From NCBI GenBank assembly GCA_041402045.1, contig JAWKSZ010000012.1, forward strand, positions 62,001 through 126,000: a stretch of DNA of 64,000 nucleotides. The letters are read 5' to 3'. Positions 39,220 through 47,958 of this stretch are shown here, piece after piece; position 1 is the stretch's first letter, and every line of letters starts with the position of its first letter. The notes under the pieces were generated by a model. That model did not search any database. It was not told the DNA's origin and saw only the letters and a program-made list of their open reading frames with translations. The DNA is from JAGQRJ01 sp041402045 (lineage in GTDB: Bacteria > Planctomycetota > J058). The position numbers and the translations under genes are program-made.

Positions 39220-39311
39220 TAGGCTCGCCGCAGGCCACAAGGAGCCGCCATGCCCCACGTCACCCTCAAGATCCTGCCGAACCAGGCCGACCCGCTCACG
39301 ATCGGCCCGCG
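39220..39311 (+). repeat. Duplicated gene start, first copy
   Basis: TAGGCTCG, a ribosome site and an ATG at 39250 opening MPHVTLKILPNQADPLTIG. The same ~90 bp recurs at 39506-39597 with a few substitutions. The first copy runs into the dispersed element instead of a gene. Confidence 0.8.
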
Positions 39312-39317
39312 CTTCCG

Positions 39318-39507
39318 TTTAGCTACTTTCTCGGAAGCTCTGCCTGGGCGCCAGCGTTCGGGAGACCTCGGCGCTGCAGGACACGTCACGACCTGCAAAG
39401 CTCTCCTAGAAACCAGAGTCACGATCCTGGAGCGGGCGAGCGAGCGCCAGATCGCTGACGACATGTGGTTTTCACTCTCGCCCGCTCAGAATCGTGAACT
39501 TGGTTTA
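39318..39507 (-). repeat. Dispersed ~180-bp hairpin element, copy 2
   Basis: Reverse complement of 22830-23010, with inverted arms TAAACCAAGTTCACGATTC and ATCGTGACTCTGGTTTCTA (minus strand). It sits exactly between the two copies of the duplicated gene start. Confidence 0.8.
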
Positions 39508-39916
39508 GGCTCGGCTTCAGGCCGGGAGCCGCCATGCCCCACGTCACCCTCAAGATCCTGCTGAACCAGGCCGACCCGCTCACGATCGGCCCCGCGCCTC
39601 GGCCTCAAGCCCACGCGCCTGGTGAAGAAGGGCGAGCTCGGAGCCGGGCATGCTCGGACTCCGCTGCCACCGAGAGCGAGTGGGCGCTGAGTACCGCAGG
39701 AGGCCGGCGTCACCGGCGGGATCGGCTCCCACGTGGGCTGGCTCATGAGCAGCCCTGGCGACAAGGCCGGCGAGCTCCAGGGCCTCGAGGGCGACGGCAT
39801 GGGGCGTGAGCCTCAAGCTGACCCTCGACCGCGGGATCGGCCTCTTCAGCCTGCCCCACGCCCTGCCCGAGCAACTCGCGCAGACCGGCCTCGACGTGGA
39901 GGTCACCTTCGGCTGA
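39506..39916 (+). pseudogene. Broken small gene with duplicated start (DUF4279-like end)
   Basis: ATG 39534 opens MPHVTLKILLNQADPLTIGP; the sequence then changes frame (GLKPTRLVKKGELG), then EAGVTGGIGSHVGWLMSSPGDKAGELQ, then GVSLKLTLDRGIGLFSLPHAL and PEQLAQTGLDVEVTFG to a TGA near 39916. At least three breaks. The ending (strand, then LxxELxxxGLDVxVxF) recalls DUF4279 proteins; weak. Intact length would be about 125 residues. Confidence 0.5.
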
Positions 39917-39994
39917 GGGCCAGTCCGCCCCTGCCTCCGCGGGGGTGGCTGGCCATGCGCTCGCCGAGGGAGGGTGCGGCGGGGTGCGGGATGG

Positions 39995-40330
39995 GCGCAG
40001 GCAAGCTGCGCCCCCTACGACATTGAGGAGCGTGCGCTGAGCAGCCCAGCCTGCCCGCGTGCGCTCGGCCTCCGCGGCGGCGCGCAGGCGTAGATCGTGC
40101 AGCCGCCGGCCTCGCTCCAGCACTCGGCGTGGTGCGGTGCAGCGCGGGCAGACCTCGAGGGCCGGGTCCTCGGGGTCGCAAGGTCGTCCTTGCAGTAGGG
40201 ACAGGGTGCGCGCGCGCCGGCGGCGCCGTCGACGGTCAGCGCGAGCGAGCGCACGCCCTGGACCTGGATCACGCGCCGGCTGAGCAGGCTCTGCCAGGCG
40301 CATTTGCAGGCCGTCCAGCGCGTCGCTCAG
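39995..40330 (-). pseudogene. Broken RING-like zinc protein, copy 3
   Basis: VIQVQGVRSLALTVDGAAGA, then CPYCKDDLATP; after a frame break DPALEVCPRCTAPHHAECW and GGCTIYACAPPRR. The C-x2-C, C-x2-C, HH-x2-CW order matches the intact protein at 61275-62345. It follows the 223-residue membrane protein directly, so the pair was probably an operon. Downstream of this point no clear frame remains. Confidence 0.55.
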
Positions 40331-40998
40331 CCGGGCGCACCTGCGCGGCGCTTCGGGTGCTCGGCGTCGACCGGCGCGCGCAGGTAGACGTCGAGCCAGC
40401 CTCCTGGGCGCGGGAGGGCCAGGACCTGGGTCGTGTTGAACAGGCGGCGCAGGAGCAGGACCAGGTCCGGGTGGTCGAGGAGCGCGCTCACCCGGGAGGG
40501 GCGCTCGGTGGTCACGGCGTAGCGCTGGTTGAAGGTGCGCCCCAGGTCGGGCAGGTCCTCGCGCCACCCGACCACCTGGTCAAGCCCCGCGGCGCGCAAG
40601 GAGAACGCCGCGTCGGTGCGCAGCGGCACGCGCACCACGCAGCGCCAGCGCCTGCCGCGCCGGGGCCGAACAGCGCGAAGGGCGTGCCCCATAGGCACGC
40701 CCTGCGCCCGCAGGCGCCTGTCGTCCGTGGGCTCACTCGGCCCGAGCTTCAGCGCGGCGCGCTCGTCGTCCTCCAGCCCGAGCTGAGGGTCGACCTGCGA
40801 AGCGCGGGAGCGCCAGGCGAGCACGAGCGGGGTCACGAGGGCGACCGCGCCCGCCAGCCACGGCGCGAGTCCCCCGACGCGGGAGAGCACGAGGCTCAGA
40901 TACCCGGCGGCGAGCAGCCCCGCGACGAGCAACGTCGGGACCTCCCACCAGGCGGCGGAGAGCGGGGGCGGCGGCGCTGGCTCAGTGCGGGGTTCCAC
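40327..40998 (-). CDS. Hypothetical membrane protein next to RING-like gene
   Basis: 223 residues. Pro-rich N-terminus, then two hydrophobic segments (VPTLLVAGLLAAGYLSLVL about 20-40 and APWLAGAVALVTPLVLAW about 45-62). The rest is cytoplasmic or periplasmic and includes CVVRVPLRTDAAFSLRAAGL, DQVVGWREDLPDLGRTFNQRY and LLRRLFNTTQVLALPRPGG. This half has the look of a conserved domain seen beside RING-like modules, but I do not recognise it. One of few intact frames in the 39-42 kb stretch. Confidence 0.6.
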   Translation of the reverse strand: MEPRTEPAPPPPLSAAWWEVPTLLVAGLLAAGYLSLVLSRVGGLAPWLAGAVALVTPLVLAWRSRASQVDPQLGLEDDERAALKLGPSEPTDDRRLRAQGVPMGHALRAVRPRRGRRWRCVVRVPLRTDAAFSLRAAGLDQVVGWREDLPDLGRTFNQRYAVTTERPSRVSALLDHPDLVLLLRRLFNTTQVLALPRPGGWLDVYLRAPVDAEHPKRRAGAPG

Positions 40999-41129
40999 GG
41001 GTCCCTGAGGGTCGCGCTTCGTCGCGCCAGGTCAAGCCCGCGAGCGCGCGGAGCGCGGGCCTTCCCCAAACCCCTCCCGTCCGAGCGAATCCGACCCCGA
41101 CGCCGTAGAATCCCGGCGAAGGGACCCCC

Positions 41130-41864
41130 GTGCACTGGTTGCTGCTGCTGGCCGAGTCCGCTGGACGAACTGGCTGGTCGAGAAGATCGCGGAAGAACAC
41201 AGCTACGCCGGGTGTTCTTCTTCCCTCGTGGCGTGCGGGGCTCGGCCCCTGCCCTGGAAGAGGTGGCCCCGACGGCGGCGGCTACGCCGTGTTCCTGAAC
41301 GGCGGCGGCCTGACCGAGGTCGTGCTCATGATCTCGGTCGCCATGTTCGGCGCTCTGCGGCGACTCGATCCTCTACTACATAGGCATGAAGGTCGGCGAG
41401 CACCCCGAGAAGCTGCCCTTCGTCGGCCACCACCTGACTCCCAAGCGCACGACCAAGGCCCGCCAAGGCTCGCCAAGCACGGGGCCAAGGCTGTGTTCGG
41501 GCGCTTCCTTGGTTCGGGATCCGCGCCGTACCTTCGTCGCGGGGAGCATGCGCGCGCCCGGGGCACGTTCCTGCTCATGGACGGCCTGGCGGGCATGGTC
41601 AGCGTCCCGATCAGCGTGTTCCTCGCCTGGTTCTACGGCGCGCGGCTGCAAGAGGCGCCCGGGCCTTCCGGGGCCGAGTCGATCAACAACGTGACCCTGA
41701 TCGTGGTCCTGATCGCCATGGGCGATCGTGGGCTTCTTCTATTTGGCGGCGCTGGGCGAGTTCTCCAAGCGCTTTCTCGACGAGAGCGGCGAGTTCCCCG
41801 CTCGCCCAGCGAGCAGGTCGCCGCCGAGCCCGCCCCCGCGAGGAGCAGGCCTCCCGCTGCCTGA
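41130..41864 (+). pseudogene. DedA/VTT-family membrane protein, several frame breaks
   Basis: Fragments in order: HWLLLLAE (GTG 41130), VEKIAEEHSYAGVFFF (other frame), GGYAVFLNGGGLTEVVLMIS VAMFGA, SILYYIGMKVGEHPEKLPFV, LTPKRTTKARQ, AKHGAKAVF, GRFLVG-like, FVAGSMRAPG, FLLMDGLAGMVSVPISVFLA, WFYGARLQEA and a final helix LIVVLIAMG. This is the DedA/VTT layout: an EEHSYxG entrance, then the G-R-F..-R-x-x-x-x-x-AG motif. DedA proteins act as lipid or undecaprenyl-phosphate flippases. At least five breaks in 730 bp, all small. Confidence 0.7.
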
Positions 41865-41890
41865 GCCTCGCCGATCCGGCGTCAGGCGGC

Positions 41891-42823
41891 TCAGTAGATC
41901 GCGGCCTGCGTCCGGGGTCGGGAGCGCGGGGAGGTCGGCGTCGCCGATCTGCTCGCGGAGGTTGACCTCGATCGTGGTCGAGAGCGTGGAGAGCGGAGGT
42001 CGTGGGCTCCGAGCCGAAGGGGCTCTGGATCGCGTCGCTGATCGCGTCCAGGCCGTAGAAGGCGTAGCCCACAGAGCAGGACCACGAGGGGCGTCAGTGC
42101 CTCGCCCACGGTCTCGAACAGGCCAAGGCAGGTTGCAGTAAATGGCCACGATCCGGTGGGTGAGAGCGAGTAGGAAACCGGAATCGGCGTGTTCTTGATC
42201 CGCTCGCAGCCGCCCTGAATGTCGGTGAGCTGGGTCAGCGAGTCCTCGAGGACCGGGAGGTGGTAGGTGTCGACCCAGCCGCGCTTCCAGGCCTCGCGGA
42301 AGCGCTCGCCCAGGGTCTGGAGCAGCGCGATCGGCGGGTTCGAGGTCGCGGCCAGGGCCCCGAGGTCGCGCCCCGGGAGCAGGCGCCCGAGCTCGCTGAG
42401 GTCCTTCTGCCCCCGCAGCCACAGGCGCAGGCTGTGCACGTAGGCGGCCTGGGTGCGCACGCAGGTCTCCTGCCAGGCGCGCAGCTCGGCCTCTTCGCCC
42501 TGCTTGGCCACCGGCAGGTTCAGGACCTGGCGGGTCACGCTGCGGCTGGTGTTCACCAGCCGGCCCCAGAGCTTGCGCCCCTCCCAGAACCGCTCGTAGC
42601 TCGCGTTGTTGCGGAAGCCGAGGAAGATCGAGAGCGCGAGGCCGATCAGCGCGAAGGGCGTGGTGGTCAGCCCGACGGTCAGGATCTTGAAGTCGTAGAC
42701 CGCGGTCACGACCACCGCGAACACCGCGGCGAAGAGCAGGCGCAGCCAGATCTTGTCCAGCGCGCTGCAGCGCAGGTGCAAGACCGCGAGCCACCAGGGC
42801 AGGTTCTTGGGCAGGACCATCAT
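41891..42823 (-). pseudogene. Bestrophin-family channel, C-terminal frame breaks
   Basis: From ATG 42823 about 235 residues are intact: MVLPKNLPWWLAVLHLRCSA, VVVTAVYDFKILTVGLTTTP, IGLALSIFLGFRNNASYERFWEGRKLWG (the bestrophin FxxNxxYxRxWEGRxxWG block), TYHLPVLEDSLTQLTDIQGG and CERIKNTPIPVSYSL. Then four frame changes: THRIVAIYCNL, LFETVGEALTPLVVLLC, GYAFYGLDAISDAIQSPFGS, EVNLREQIGD. With these joined the protein has the full bestrophin family length of about 300. Bacterial bestrophins are pentameric ion channels. Confidence 0.82.
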
Positions 42824-42871
42824 GGGTCGGCGTTGTAGCAAGCGCGTAGGGCGAAGGCCACCGGCCGCGGG

Positions 42872-44017
42872 TCAGGCCGGCGGTGGAGTCGAGCGCACGC
42901 CCAGGGCCGCGACGACCTGCGCCGCGAAGACCCCGAGCAGCCCCAGCACCCCGAGCCGCAGCCAGCCCGGCGCGAGCTCGAGCCCCAGCCCGACGCCCAG
43001 CGCGGGGAACGCCAGGGCGCGGACCCCGCCGCCCCAGACCAGGCGCGCCCGCGCGCGCTCCCGGGGCGCGACGGCGGCCCCTGGCCAGCGCCACACCGGG
43101 AGGAGCTGCGCCAGGGCGCCGGTGATCAGCGGCAGGAGGAACCCGACCCGGAACACGACCGACGCCGAGCGGCGCGGCGCGAGCCCCAGCGCGACCCCGA
43201 CCCCGAAGGCGAGGGCCAGGGCCAGCCCGCCCAGCGCCGCGACCAAGGGCAGGCTCGCCCTCTGCCACGCCGCCCCGCGGCGGGCGACGGCGAGGGCCAG
43301 GTCCCCGAGCGCGACCCCCCAGGCCGCTGCCCCCGCGAAGGCCAGCGGGCGCAGCGCGGGCGCGCTCGACCCCAGCGCGACCCCGAGGGTCCCCCCGAGG
43401 GCGAAGGGCAGCCCGCGCTGCAGCCGACGCCGGGCGTCGGGGTCCGGGTAGCCGCCGGCGGTGGGGATCAGCACGTGGAGCGTGCCCACCGCCGCGAGCC
43501 CGACGAACCCCAGCAGGTTCAGGTGCAGGTGCACGCGCCGCAGCGGCGCCCACCGCGCGGGCGCGAACGCCGCGACGCCGATCGCGACCAGGGCCAGGAC
43601 CGAGCAGCTCAGCGCGGCCTGATACCAGCGCAGGCAGGGGTGCGCGCGACCGAGGCCGGCCCGCGCCCGCGTCGCGGTGAAGGCCAAGGTCCCCGCGGCC
43701 GCGCCGACCCCGAGCGGCGCGGCGAGGGCGACCGCGCGCAGGTCGCCCCGCAGCGCGTAGACCGCCAGGCCCCCCGCCAGCGCGCCCACAGCGGGGAGCA
43801 GCGCCAGCCCGCGAGGCGGCGGCCCCGTCTGGGTCAGGGTCGGGGTGAAGACGCCGATCGCGCCCAGGATCAGGGGCAGCGCCCCCAGCGCGAGCGCGAG
43901 GTGCGCGGCCACCGCCGGCCCCGCGCTGGCCGGGGCGAGGACCGAGGCGACGAGCGCCGCGGTGGCCAGCGCGGCGAGGACCGTCAGGGCGCGCTGATAC
44001 GGCGGGCGCTCGCTCAT
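42872..44017 (-). CDS. Polytopic membrane protein with heme-copper-oxidase/NnrS-like His motif
   Basis: 381 residues, ATG 44017, 20 bp after the radical SAM stop, so last gene of the NO-response operon. About twelve hydrophobic segments. HLALALGALPLILGAIGVFTPTLTQTGPPPRG and RRVHLHLNLLGFVGLAAVG followed by TLHVLIPTAGGYPDP resemble helices II and VI-VII of NnrS-like and heme-copper-oxidase subunit I-like proteins (HxHLxLLGFVGLxxxGxxxHxxP), which ligate heme. This would fit a heme- or copper-containing partner of NnrS. Assignment is by motif and context only. Confidence 0.6.
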   Translation of the reverse strand: MSERPPYQRALTVLAALATAALVASVLAPASAGPAVAAHLALALGALPLILGAIGVFTPTLTQTGPPPRGLALLPAVGALAGGLAVYALRGDLRAVALAAPLGVGAAAGTLAFTATRARAGLGRAHPCLRWYQAALSCSVLALVAIGVAAFAPARWAPLRRVHLHLNLLGFVGLAAVGTLHVLIPTAGGYPDPDARRRLQRGLPFALGGTLGVALGSSAPALRPLAFAGAAAWGVALGDLALAVARRGAAWQRASLPLVAALGGLALALAFGVGVALGLAPRRSASVVFRVGFLLPLITGALAQLLPVWRWPGAAVAPRERARARLVWGGGVRALAFPALGVGLGLELAPGWLRLGVLGLLGVFAAQVVAALGVRSTPPPA

Positions 44018-44037
44018 TCACCCGCCTCCACTCGACG

Positions 44038-45468
44038 TCACGTCCGGTGCAGTTGCCGGAGCAAGATCCGCGCCCCCAGCTTCGCCTTGACGCGCAGCTC
44101 GCCCAGGCTGCGCACCCTGCGCATCTGTCGCGCGATGTAACCGAAGCGAGTGTAGAAGCGACGGTGCGCCTCGCTCTGAAAAGCTCGCAGCTCCTCCTCC
44201 GAGTAGCGTGAGTTCCAAAAACGCACGCGGAAGTCTTCCCGAGGCGCGCGGGCGAACTCACGCCAATAGTCGTGGGGCACGTCGCCGCTTGCCAGCATGC
44301 TTTGGTAGAGGGCCGTCTTGGGGTAGGGCGTGCAGATCGAGAACTGAGCGTAGTCGGGGTCGAGCTCGATCGCGAAGCGCACCGTGTCCATCATTTCCTC
44401 GTAGGTCTCGGTGGGGATCCCGATCATGCAGTAGGCGAAGGTGCCGATCCCGGCCTCATGGGTCCACTGAAAGGCCTGTCGCACCTTGTCGGGGGTCGTC
44501 TGCTTCTGGAGGTATTTCAGGAGTCGGGGCGTCGCGGACTCGACCCCGTAGTGGATCCGGTAGCAGCCCGCGGCCTTCAAGGCCTCGAGCACGTGGGGCT
44601 TGACGGTGTCCACGCGAGCCGAGACCTTGAAGTGAATCCGTAGCCCGGAGCGCTGAATGAGCTCGCAGATCTCGAGCAGCCGCTGTCGATCGATAGTGAT
44701 CGTGTCGTCGACGAAGAACACGTCGTCGATACCCCGCTCCACGAGATAGCGCAGCTCTTCGAGCACGTTCTCCGCCGAGCGCCGCCGGAACTTGGTCATG
44801 CGAATGTCGCAGAACAGGCACTTCGCCGGACACCCCCGGGAGGTCTGCATGGTCGCGAGGTGGTTCCCCTCGGCAGCGACGTGGTCGTAGCGGCGGAGGT
44901 CCACGAGATGCCGGGCCGGCTGAGGGAGCTGGTCGAGATCCTCGATCCGATCCTGCCGCGGGTTTACGACCGCGTTCTCCCCGTCGTAGTAGCCCAACCC
45001 GGGGATCTCCGCCAAGGCGCAGGGGTCCCCCCCCGCGCACAGCGCCTGGACCAGGCGCGCGAAGACCCGCTCACCTTCCCCGTGGACGACGAAGTCCACT
45101 CCCTCGAGCTCCAGGGTCTCTTGCGGGTAGAGGGTGACGTGTTGGCCTCCGACGCACACCCGAGCAGAGGGGTGCAGCCGCTTCGCTAGGCGAACCACCT
45201 TCCAGGCGTCGATCAGGTTGAAGGTCAGCGTCGTGATCCCGACCACGTCGGGCGCGAGCCGCCGCAGGCGGCCCTCCAGCCCAGGGTAATCGAGTCGCTC
45301 AGCGGGGCAGTCCACGATCTCCGGCGTCACGCCGCCGTGCGCCTCGAGATACGAGGCCACGTAGAGCATGCCCAGCTTGGGATAGACCCCCTTCCCCGCC
45401 TCGAGCCCCTTGGGCAACGAGGACTCGATCGAGTGCGTCTCCGGAGGGATCACGAGGACCACGTTCAC
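44038..45468 (-). CDS. B12-binding radical SAM protein
   Basis: 476 residues, GTG start 1 nt after the RIC stop. Residues 1-150 are a B12-binding-like domain (NVVLVIPPETHSIESSLPKG, PDVVGITTLTFNLIDAWKVV, VCVGGQHVTLYPQETL). Residues about 195-400 are a radical SAM barrel with QTSRGCPAKCLFCDIRM (the CxxxCxxC [4Fe-4S] motif), DDVFFVDDTITIDRQRL, VSARVDTVKPHVLEAL, CYRIHYGVESATPRLL and GIGTFAYCMIGIPTETYEEM. Related to the BchE/HpnJ-like class, which methylates or rearranges lipids, hopanoids or tetrapyrroles. Its place between ric and a heme-like membrane protein in a NorR-type operon is unusual. Substrate unknown. Confidence 0.88.
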   Translation of the reverse strand: MNVVLVIPPETHSIESSLPKGLEAGKGVYPKLGMLYVASYLEAHGGVTPEIVDCPAERLDYPGLEGRLRRLAPDVVGITTLTFNLIDAWKVVRLAKRLHPSARVCVGGQHVTLYPQETLELEGVDFVVHGEGERVFARLVQALCAGGDPCALAEIPGLGYYDGENAVVNPRQDRIEDLDQLPQPARHLVDLRRYDHVAAEGNHLATMQTSRGCPAKCLFCDIRMTKFRRRSAENVLEELRYLVERGIDDVFFVDDTITIDRQRLLEICELIQRSGLRIHFKVSARVDTVKPHVLEALKAAGCYRIHYGVESATPRLLKYLQKQTTPDKVRQAFQWTHEAGIGTFAYCMIGIPTETYEEMMDTVRFAIELDPDYAQFSICTPYPKTALYQSMLASGDVPHDYWREFARAPREDFRVRFWNSRYSEEELRAFQSEAHRRFYTRFGYIARQMRRVRSLGELRVKAKLGARILLRQLHRT

Positions 45469-45469
45469 G

Positions 45470-46150
45470 TTAGGCCTGCCGCTCTGCGGGTTGCTCCGTC
45501 AGGGAGCGGGGGAAGAGCACGTAGTTCTCGAGGTGAATGTGCTCCATGAGATCGCGCTCGAGTTGGGCGAGCCCGAGGAACAGGGCGCGCCAGGTGGCGC
45601 ACGCCTCTCGCGGAGGTTGGTAGTCGCTGGTCAAGGATCGCAGCCGCCGCAAGGCGACTGCGTGGTCGTCGTGCTCCTTCACCATGACCCGTATCGGCAT
45701 GGCGGGCGGCCGCCCCTCACGGATCAAGGGAAACAGGATCTGCTCCTCCTTCTGCATGTGGGACTCGAGGTCGAGCGACATTTGACCCAGGTGCTCGGCG
45801 AGACCGTGCGGGCAGGACTCCTTGGCGCGGTGCACCGCCTCGACCTTGCGCGCCATGGCCAAGCAGCGCGAGAGCTCGGCTCGGAGGGGCTCGTGATAGC
45901 GCGAGAGGATGTGGTCCACGAGGTGCCCAAGCGGGCGCCGCGTCCAGTCCAGGTGTTCGGCGTTCGGGGCCGAGGCGTCTCGGATCTCGCCGAGGACGAC
46001 GTCGGGCTCTAGCGACTTGTCGCGGCAGGCTTCTTCGAGGGAGCGCGCCCCCTTGCAGCAGAAGTCGAGGCTGTAGCGATGAAAGACCGCCGCCGCGGCA
46101 GGGACGTGGGACGCTAGCTCGGCGAGCGACGTGTTGACGGTCAGTTCCAT
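45470..46150 (-). CDS. ric: RIC/ScdA/YtfE-type di-iron iron-sulfur repair protein
   Basis: 226 residues from ATG 46150, with GAGGAG ribosome site. N-terminal ScdA_N domain: LAELASHVPAAAAVFHRYSL, DFCCKGARSLEEAC (the C-C-x-G motif). C-terminal hemerythrin-like four-helix bundle with iron ligands: LVDHILSRYHEPLRAEL, MSLDLESHMQKEEQILFPLI, VMVKEHDDHAVALRRL, LMEHIHLENYVLFPRSL. These proteins restore Fe-S clusters damaged by nitric oxide or oxidants. Genes of this family are classical NO-induced targets, which agrees with NorR and NnrS beside it. Confidence 0.93.
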   Translation of the reverse strand: MELTVNTSLAELASHVPAAAAVFHRYSLDFCCKGARSLEEACRDKSLEPDVVLGEIRDASAPNAEHLDWTRRPLGHLVDHILSRYHEPLRAELSRCLAMARKVEAVHRAKESCPHGLAEHLGQMSLDLESHMQKEEQILFPLIREGRPPAMPIRVMVKEHDDHAVALRRLRSLTSDYQPPREACATWRALFLGLAQLERDLMEHIHLENYVLFPRSLTEQPAERQA

Positions 46151-46220
46151 GAGTCTCCTCTTAGTGCCGCCGCGAGCTGACCTCGCGGCGGGGTGGTCGG
46201 TGGCGTAGCGCAACGCGCGA

Positions 46221-47441
46221 TCACGCGGCGGCGCTTGCTAAAGGTCTGGGGGCGCCTCTGCTCCAGAGCAACGGCAGGACCAGAGATCCCCACAGCCCGC
46301 TCGCGAACAGGAATGAGCCCGAGGCCAGCCCCATCCACCGCCAGAGCCAGGCGGGGTCGAACACCATGGCGCAGCGCGCGCTCAGCGCCAGCGCGAGCAC
46401 AGCTCCCATTGCGGGGACCTGCCAGGGTCGTCCGTGCACCAGATCTGGTCTGCCGCCGTGAGCGGCGGCCACGTGGAACCCGACGCTGAACGCCATGAGG
46501 GCGAACCCGCCGATGAACACGACGTGCAAGCCTGCTTGCGCGCTGGCGGGCTGAGCCGCAGCGAGGACATAGCCCGCGGGGATCAGCCACGCCGAGACCC
46601 ACACGCCCCTGCGGTGCCAGCCGGGCACCCGGGGCAGACGCCAGATCCGCCCCGAGACGAGGAGGAATCCCCCGCACACCGCGGCGCGCAGCGCGAACCC
46701 GAGCGACGCAGACGTCGTCTCGATCCAGAAGCTCGTGGCGAGGGCCGCCGCGCCGAGCGCGTGCGTAGCGCGCGAGGCACGATCGCGCGGGGTCGCGCGT
46801 CCGTCAGGAGGAGCGTCCCCGCAGGTGATCAGGGGCAGTACCATGCTCCCCACCCCGATCACGAGTCCCAACAGCGTCCCCTGCAGCAAGAGCCGCTTGC
46901 CGAGCTCGTGCAGCGCGAACGACTCTGGCCCCCACACTCCGTAGGCCGCCATGCACCCTGCCCCGAGCGCGCCCGTGCACAGCGCCAGCGGCACCCACAC
47001 GAAGCCGTTCGGCGGGCGGCGAGACGCGCTGGAGGACCGGAAGCGGCGCACCGCAAACTGAACGAGGACCCCGAGGAGGATCAACCAAAACACCTGAGAC
47101 AGGGCGTAGGCCTCGAGCCACGCCGCTACGGTGCTGCCCACAGGTGCAACGAGCCCGATCCCAGCCTCCCAGGCCGCCGGCGGAGGTGTCCCCGTCCGTC
47201 TGGGGATCGCTGTGAACAGGAACCCGACCGCGAAGCAGGTCATGAAGCCCTGGACCTGCGTGATCGAGTGGAACACTGCGTCGTACGGCCCGACGCCCAA
47301 GGTCGCGAGCACCAGCCAGTGCGAGACCCCTGCCCAGGCCAGGACCAGCCCCAGGGGAAAGAACACGCGATAGGGGTCCTGCCGCCACCGCGGCGTCGCC
47401 CCGGAGTTCGTCGCGGCGGCAGGTGGGGTGTGTTCGCTCAA
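46221..47441 (-). CDS. nnrS: NnrS-family membrane protein
   Basis: 406 residues. TTG start at 47441 overlaps the cytochrome stop (TTGA). About twelve membrane helices. Opening block DPYRVFFPLGLVLAWAGVSHW, then HSITQVQGFMTCFAVGFLF and IPRRTG match NnrS (DPYRxxFPxG...H...QxxGF). Further: ALHELGKRLLLQGTLLGLV, GVGSMVLPLITCG, GLHVVFIGGFALMAFSVGFHVAAAHGG, with His residues that bind heme in NnrS. NnrS is a heme- and copper-containing inner-membrane protein that protects against nitrosative stress. Second gene of the operon. Confidence 0.92.
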   Translation of the reverse strand: MSEHTPPAAATNSGATPRWRQDPYRVFFPLGLVLAWAGVSHWLVLATLGVGPYDAVFHSITQVQGFMTCFAVGFLFTAIPRRTGTPPPAAWEAGIGLVAPVGSTVAAWLEAYALSQVFWLILLGVLVQFAVRRFRSSSASRRPPNGFVWVPLALCTGALGAGCMAAYGVWGPESFALHELGKRLLLQGTLLGLVIGVGSMVLPLITCGDAPPDGRATPRDRASRATHALGAAALATSFWIETTSASLGFALRAAVCGGFLLVSGRIWRLPRVPGWHRRGVWVSAWLIPAGYVLAAAQPASAQAGLHVVFIGGFALMAFSVGFHVAAAHGGRPDLVHGRPWQVPAMGAVLALALSARCAMVFDPAWLWRWMGLASGSFLFASGLWGSLVLPLLWSRGAPRPLASAAA

Positions 47442-47857
47442 CGCGGCACCGTGAAGCCGCGCAGGTAGAGCACGATCGAGCGCAGGTCGGCGTCGCTCAA
47501 GCTCGGGTTCCCCCCTCGCGGCGGCATGGGGACCCCGGTCGTGTTGTCGGGATGACTCACCGGTCGCCCGTCTCGCAGGAAGTCGACGAGGTCGTCGTCG
47601 CTCGTCTCACGAAGGAACGCGCTGTCGGTCATGTCCTTGCCCAGGCCCGGCCTCCCCTTGGCGTCCGCGCCGTGGCAGGCCACGCATGAGCTCTGATACA
47701 GAGCCTGACCCTGCTCCACCGACTGGCCCACGAGGGCGCTCTGGCCCGGGGTTGCCGAGGGCTCCGCGGGCGCTGAGCCCGATCGAGGGCCTGCCTCGGG
47801 GGAGCACCCCCCGAGGAGCAGCGCAGCCGTCAGAACGACCTCGGGTGACCTGGACAT
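47438..47857 (-). CDS. Lipoprotein cytochrome c (one heme)
   Basis: 139 residues from ATG 47857, ribosome site AGGAGG. Signal with lipobox: VVLTAALLLGGCSPEAG. The class I cytochrome c domain has CVACH heme attachment (residues about 57-61) and a distal Met in NTTGVPMPPRGGNPSLSD. It ends YLRGFTVPR. Likely donates electrons to a periplasmic or membrane NO-detoxifying step. First gene of the operon; its promoter region carries a sigma-54-type site. Confidence 0.88.
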   Translation of the reverse strand: MSRSPEVVLTAALLLGGCSPEAGPRSGSAPAEPSATPGQSALVGQSVEQGQALYQSSCVACHGADAKGRPGLGKDMTDSAFLRETSDDDLVDFLRDGRPVSHPDNTTGVPMPPRGGNPSLSDADLRSIVLYLRGFTVPR

Positions 47858-47882
47858 GTCTGCCTCCTGGACAGCTCCAGAA

Positions 47883-47899
47883 AGCAGACGCCGTGCCTG
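47883..47899 (-). promoter_or_regulatory. Sigma-54-type -24/-12 promoter for cytochrome-nnrS-ric operon
   Basis: On the minus strand AGGCACGGCGTCTGCT fits the consensus TGGCACG-N4-TTGC, with invariant GG and GC 12 bp apart. The start of transcription would be near 47872, about 15 nt before the ATG at 47857. Confidence 0.65.
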
Positions 47900-47927
47900 A
47901 CCACAAGTCCCTAGACTGCGCGGTCGC

Positions 47928-47946
47928 TGTTGTTCAGCTCACAACA
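47928..47946. promoter_or_regulatory. NorR-type binding palindrome
   Basis: TGTTGT-N7-ACAACA, a perfect 6-bp inverted repeat with the GT-N7-AC core reported for NorR. It overlaps the -35 of the norR promoter and lies about 40 bp upstream of the sigma-54 -24. Confidence 0.6.
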
Positions 47947-47958
47947 CCGACGTATCCT
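47930..47958 (+). promoter_or_regulatory. Putative sigma-70 promoter of norR
   Basis: TTGTTC (47930-47935), 17-bp spacer, TATCCT (47953-47958), 15 nt before the ATG. The -35 lies inside the palindrome, suggesting autorepression. Confidence 0.45.

Noticed and set aside
37193..39322. 709-codon plus-strand frame
   Set aside because: Antisense of the cNMP-binding protein, with His/Val/Leu/Gly-rich composition and no domain.
42872..44017. Nitric oxide reductase catalytic subunit
   Set aside because: The His pattern resembles heme-copper oxidases, but the full ligand set and family length are missing.
45410..46012. Plus-strand gene opposite ric
   Set aside because: Shadow frame; the minus-strand frame has the complete hemerythrin and ScdA_N motifs.
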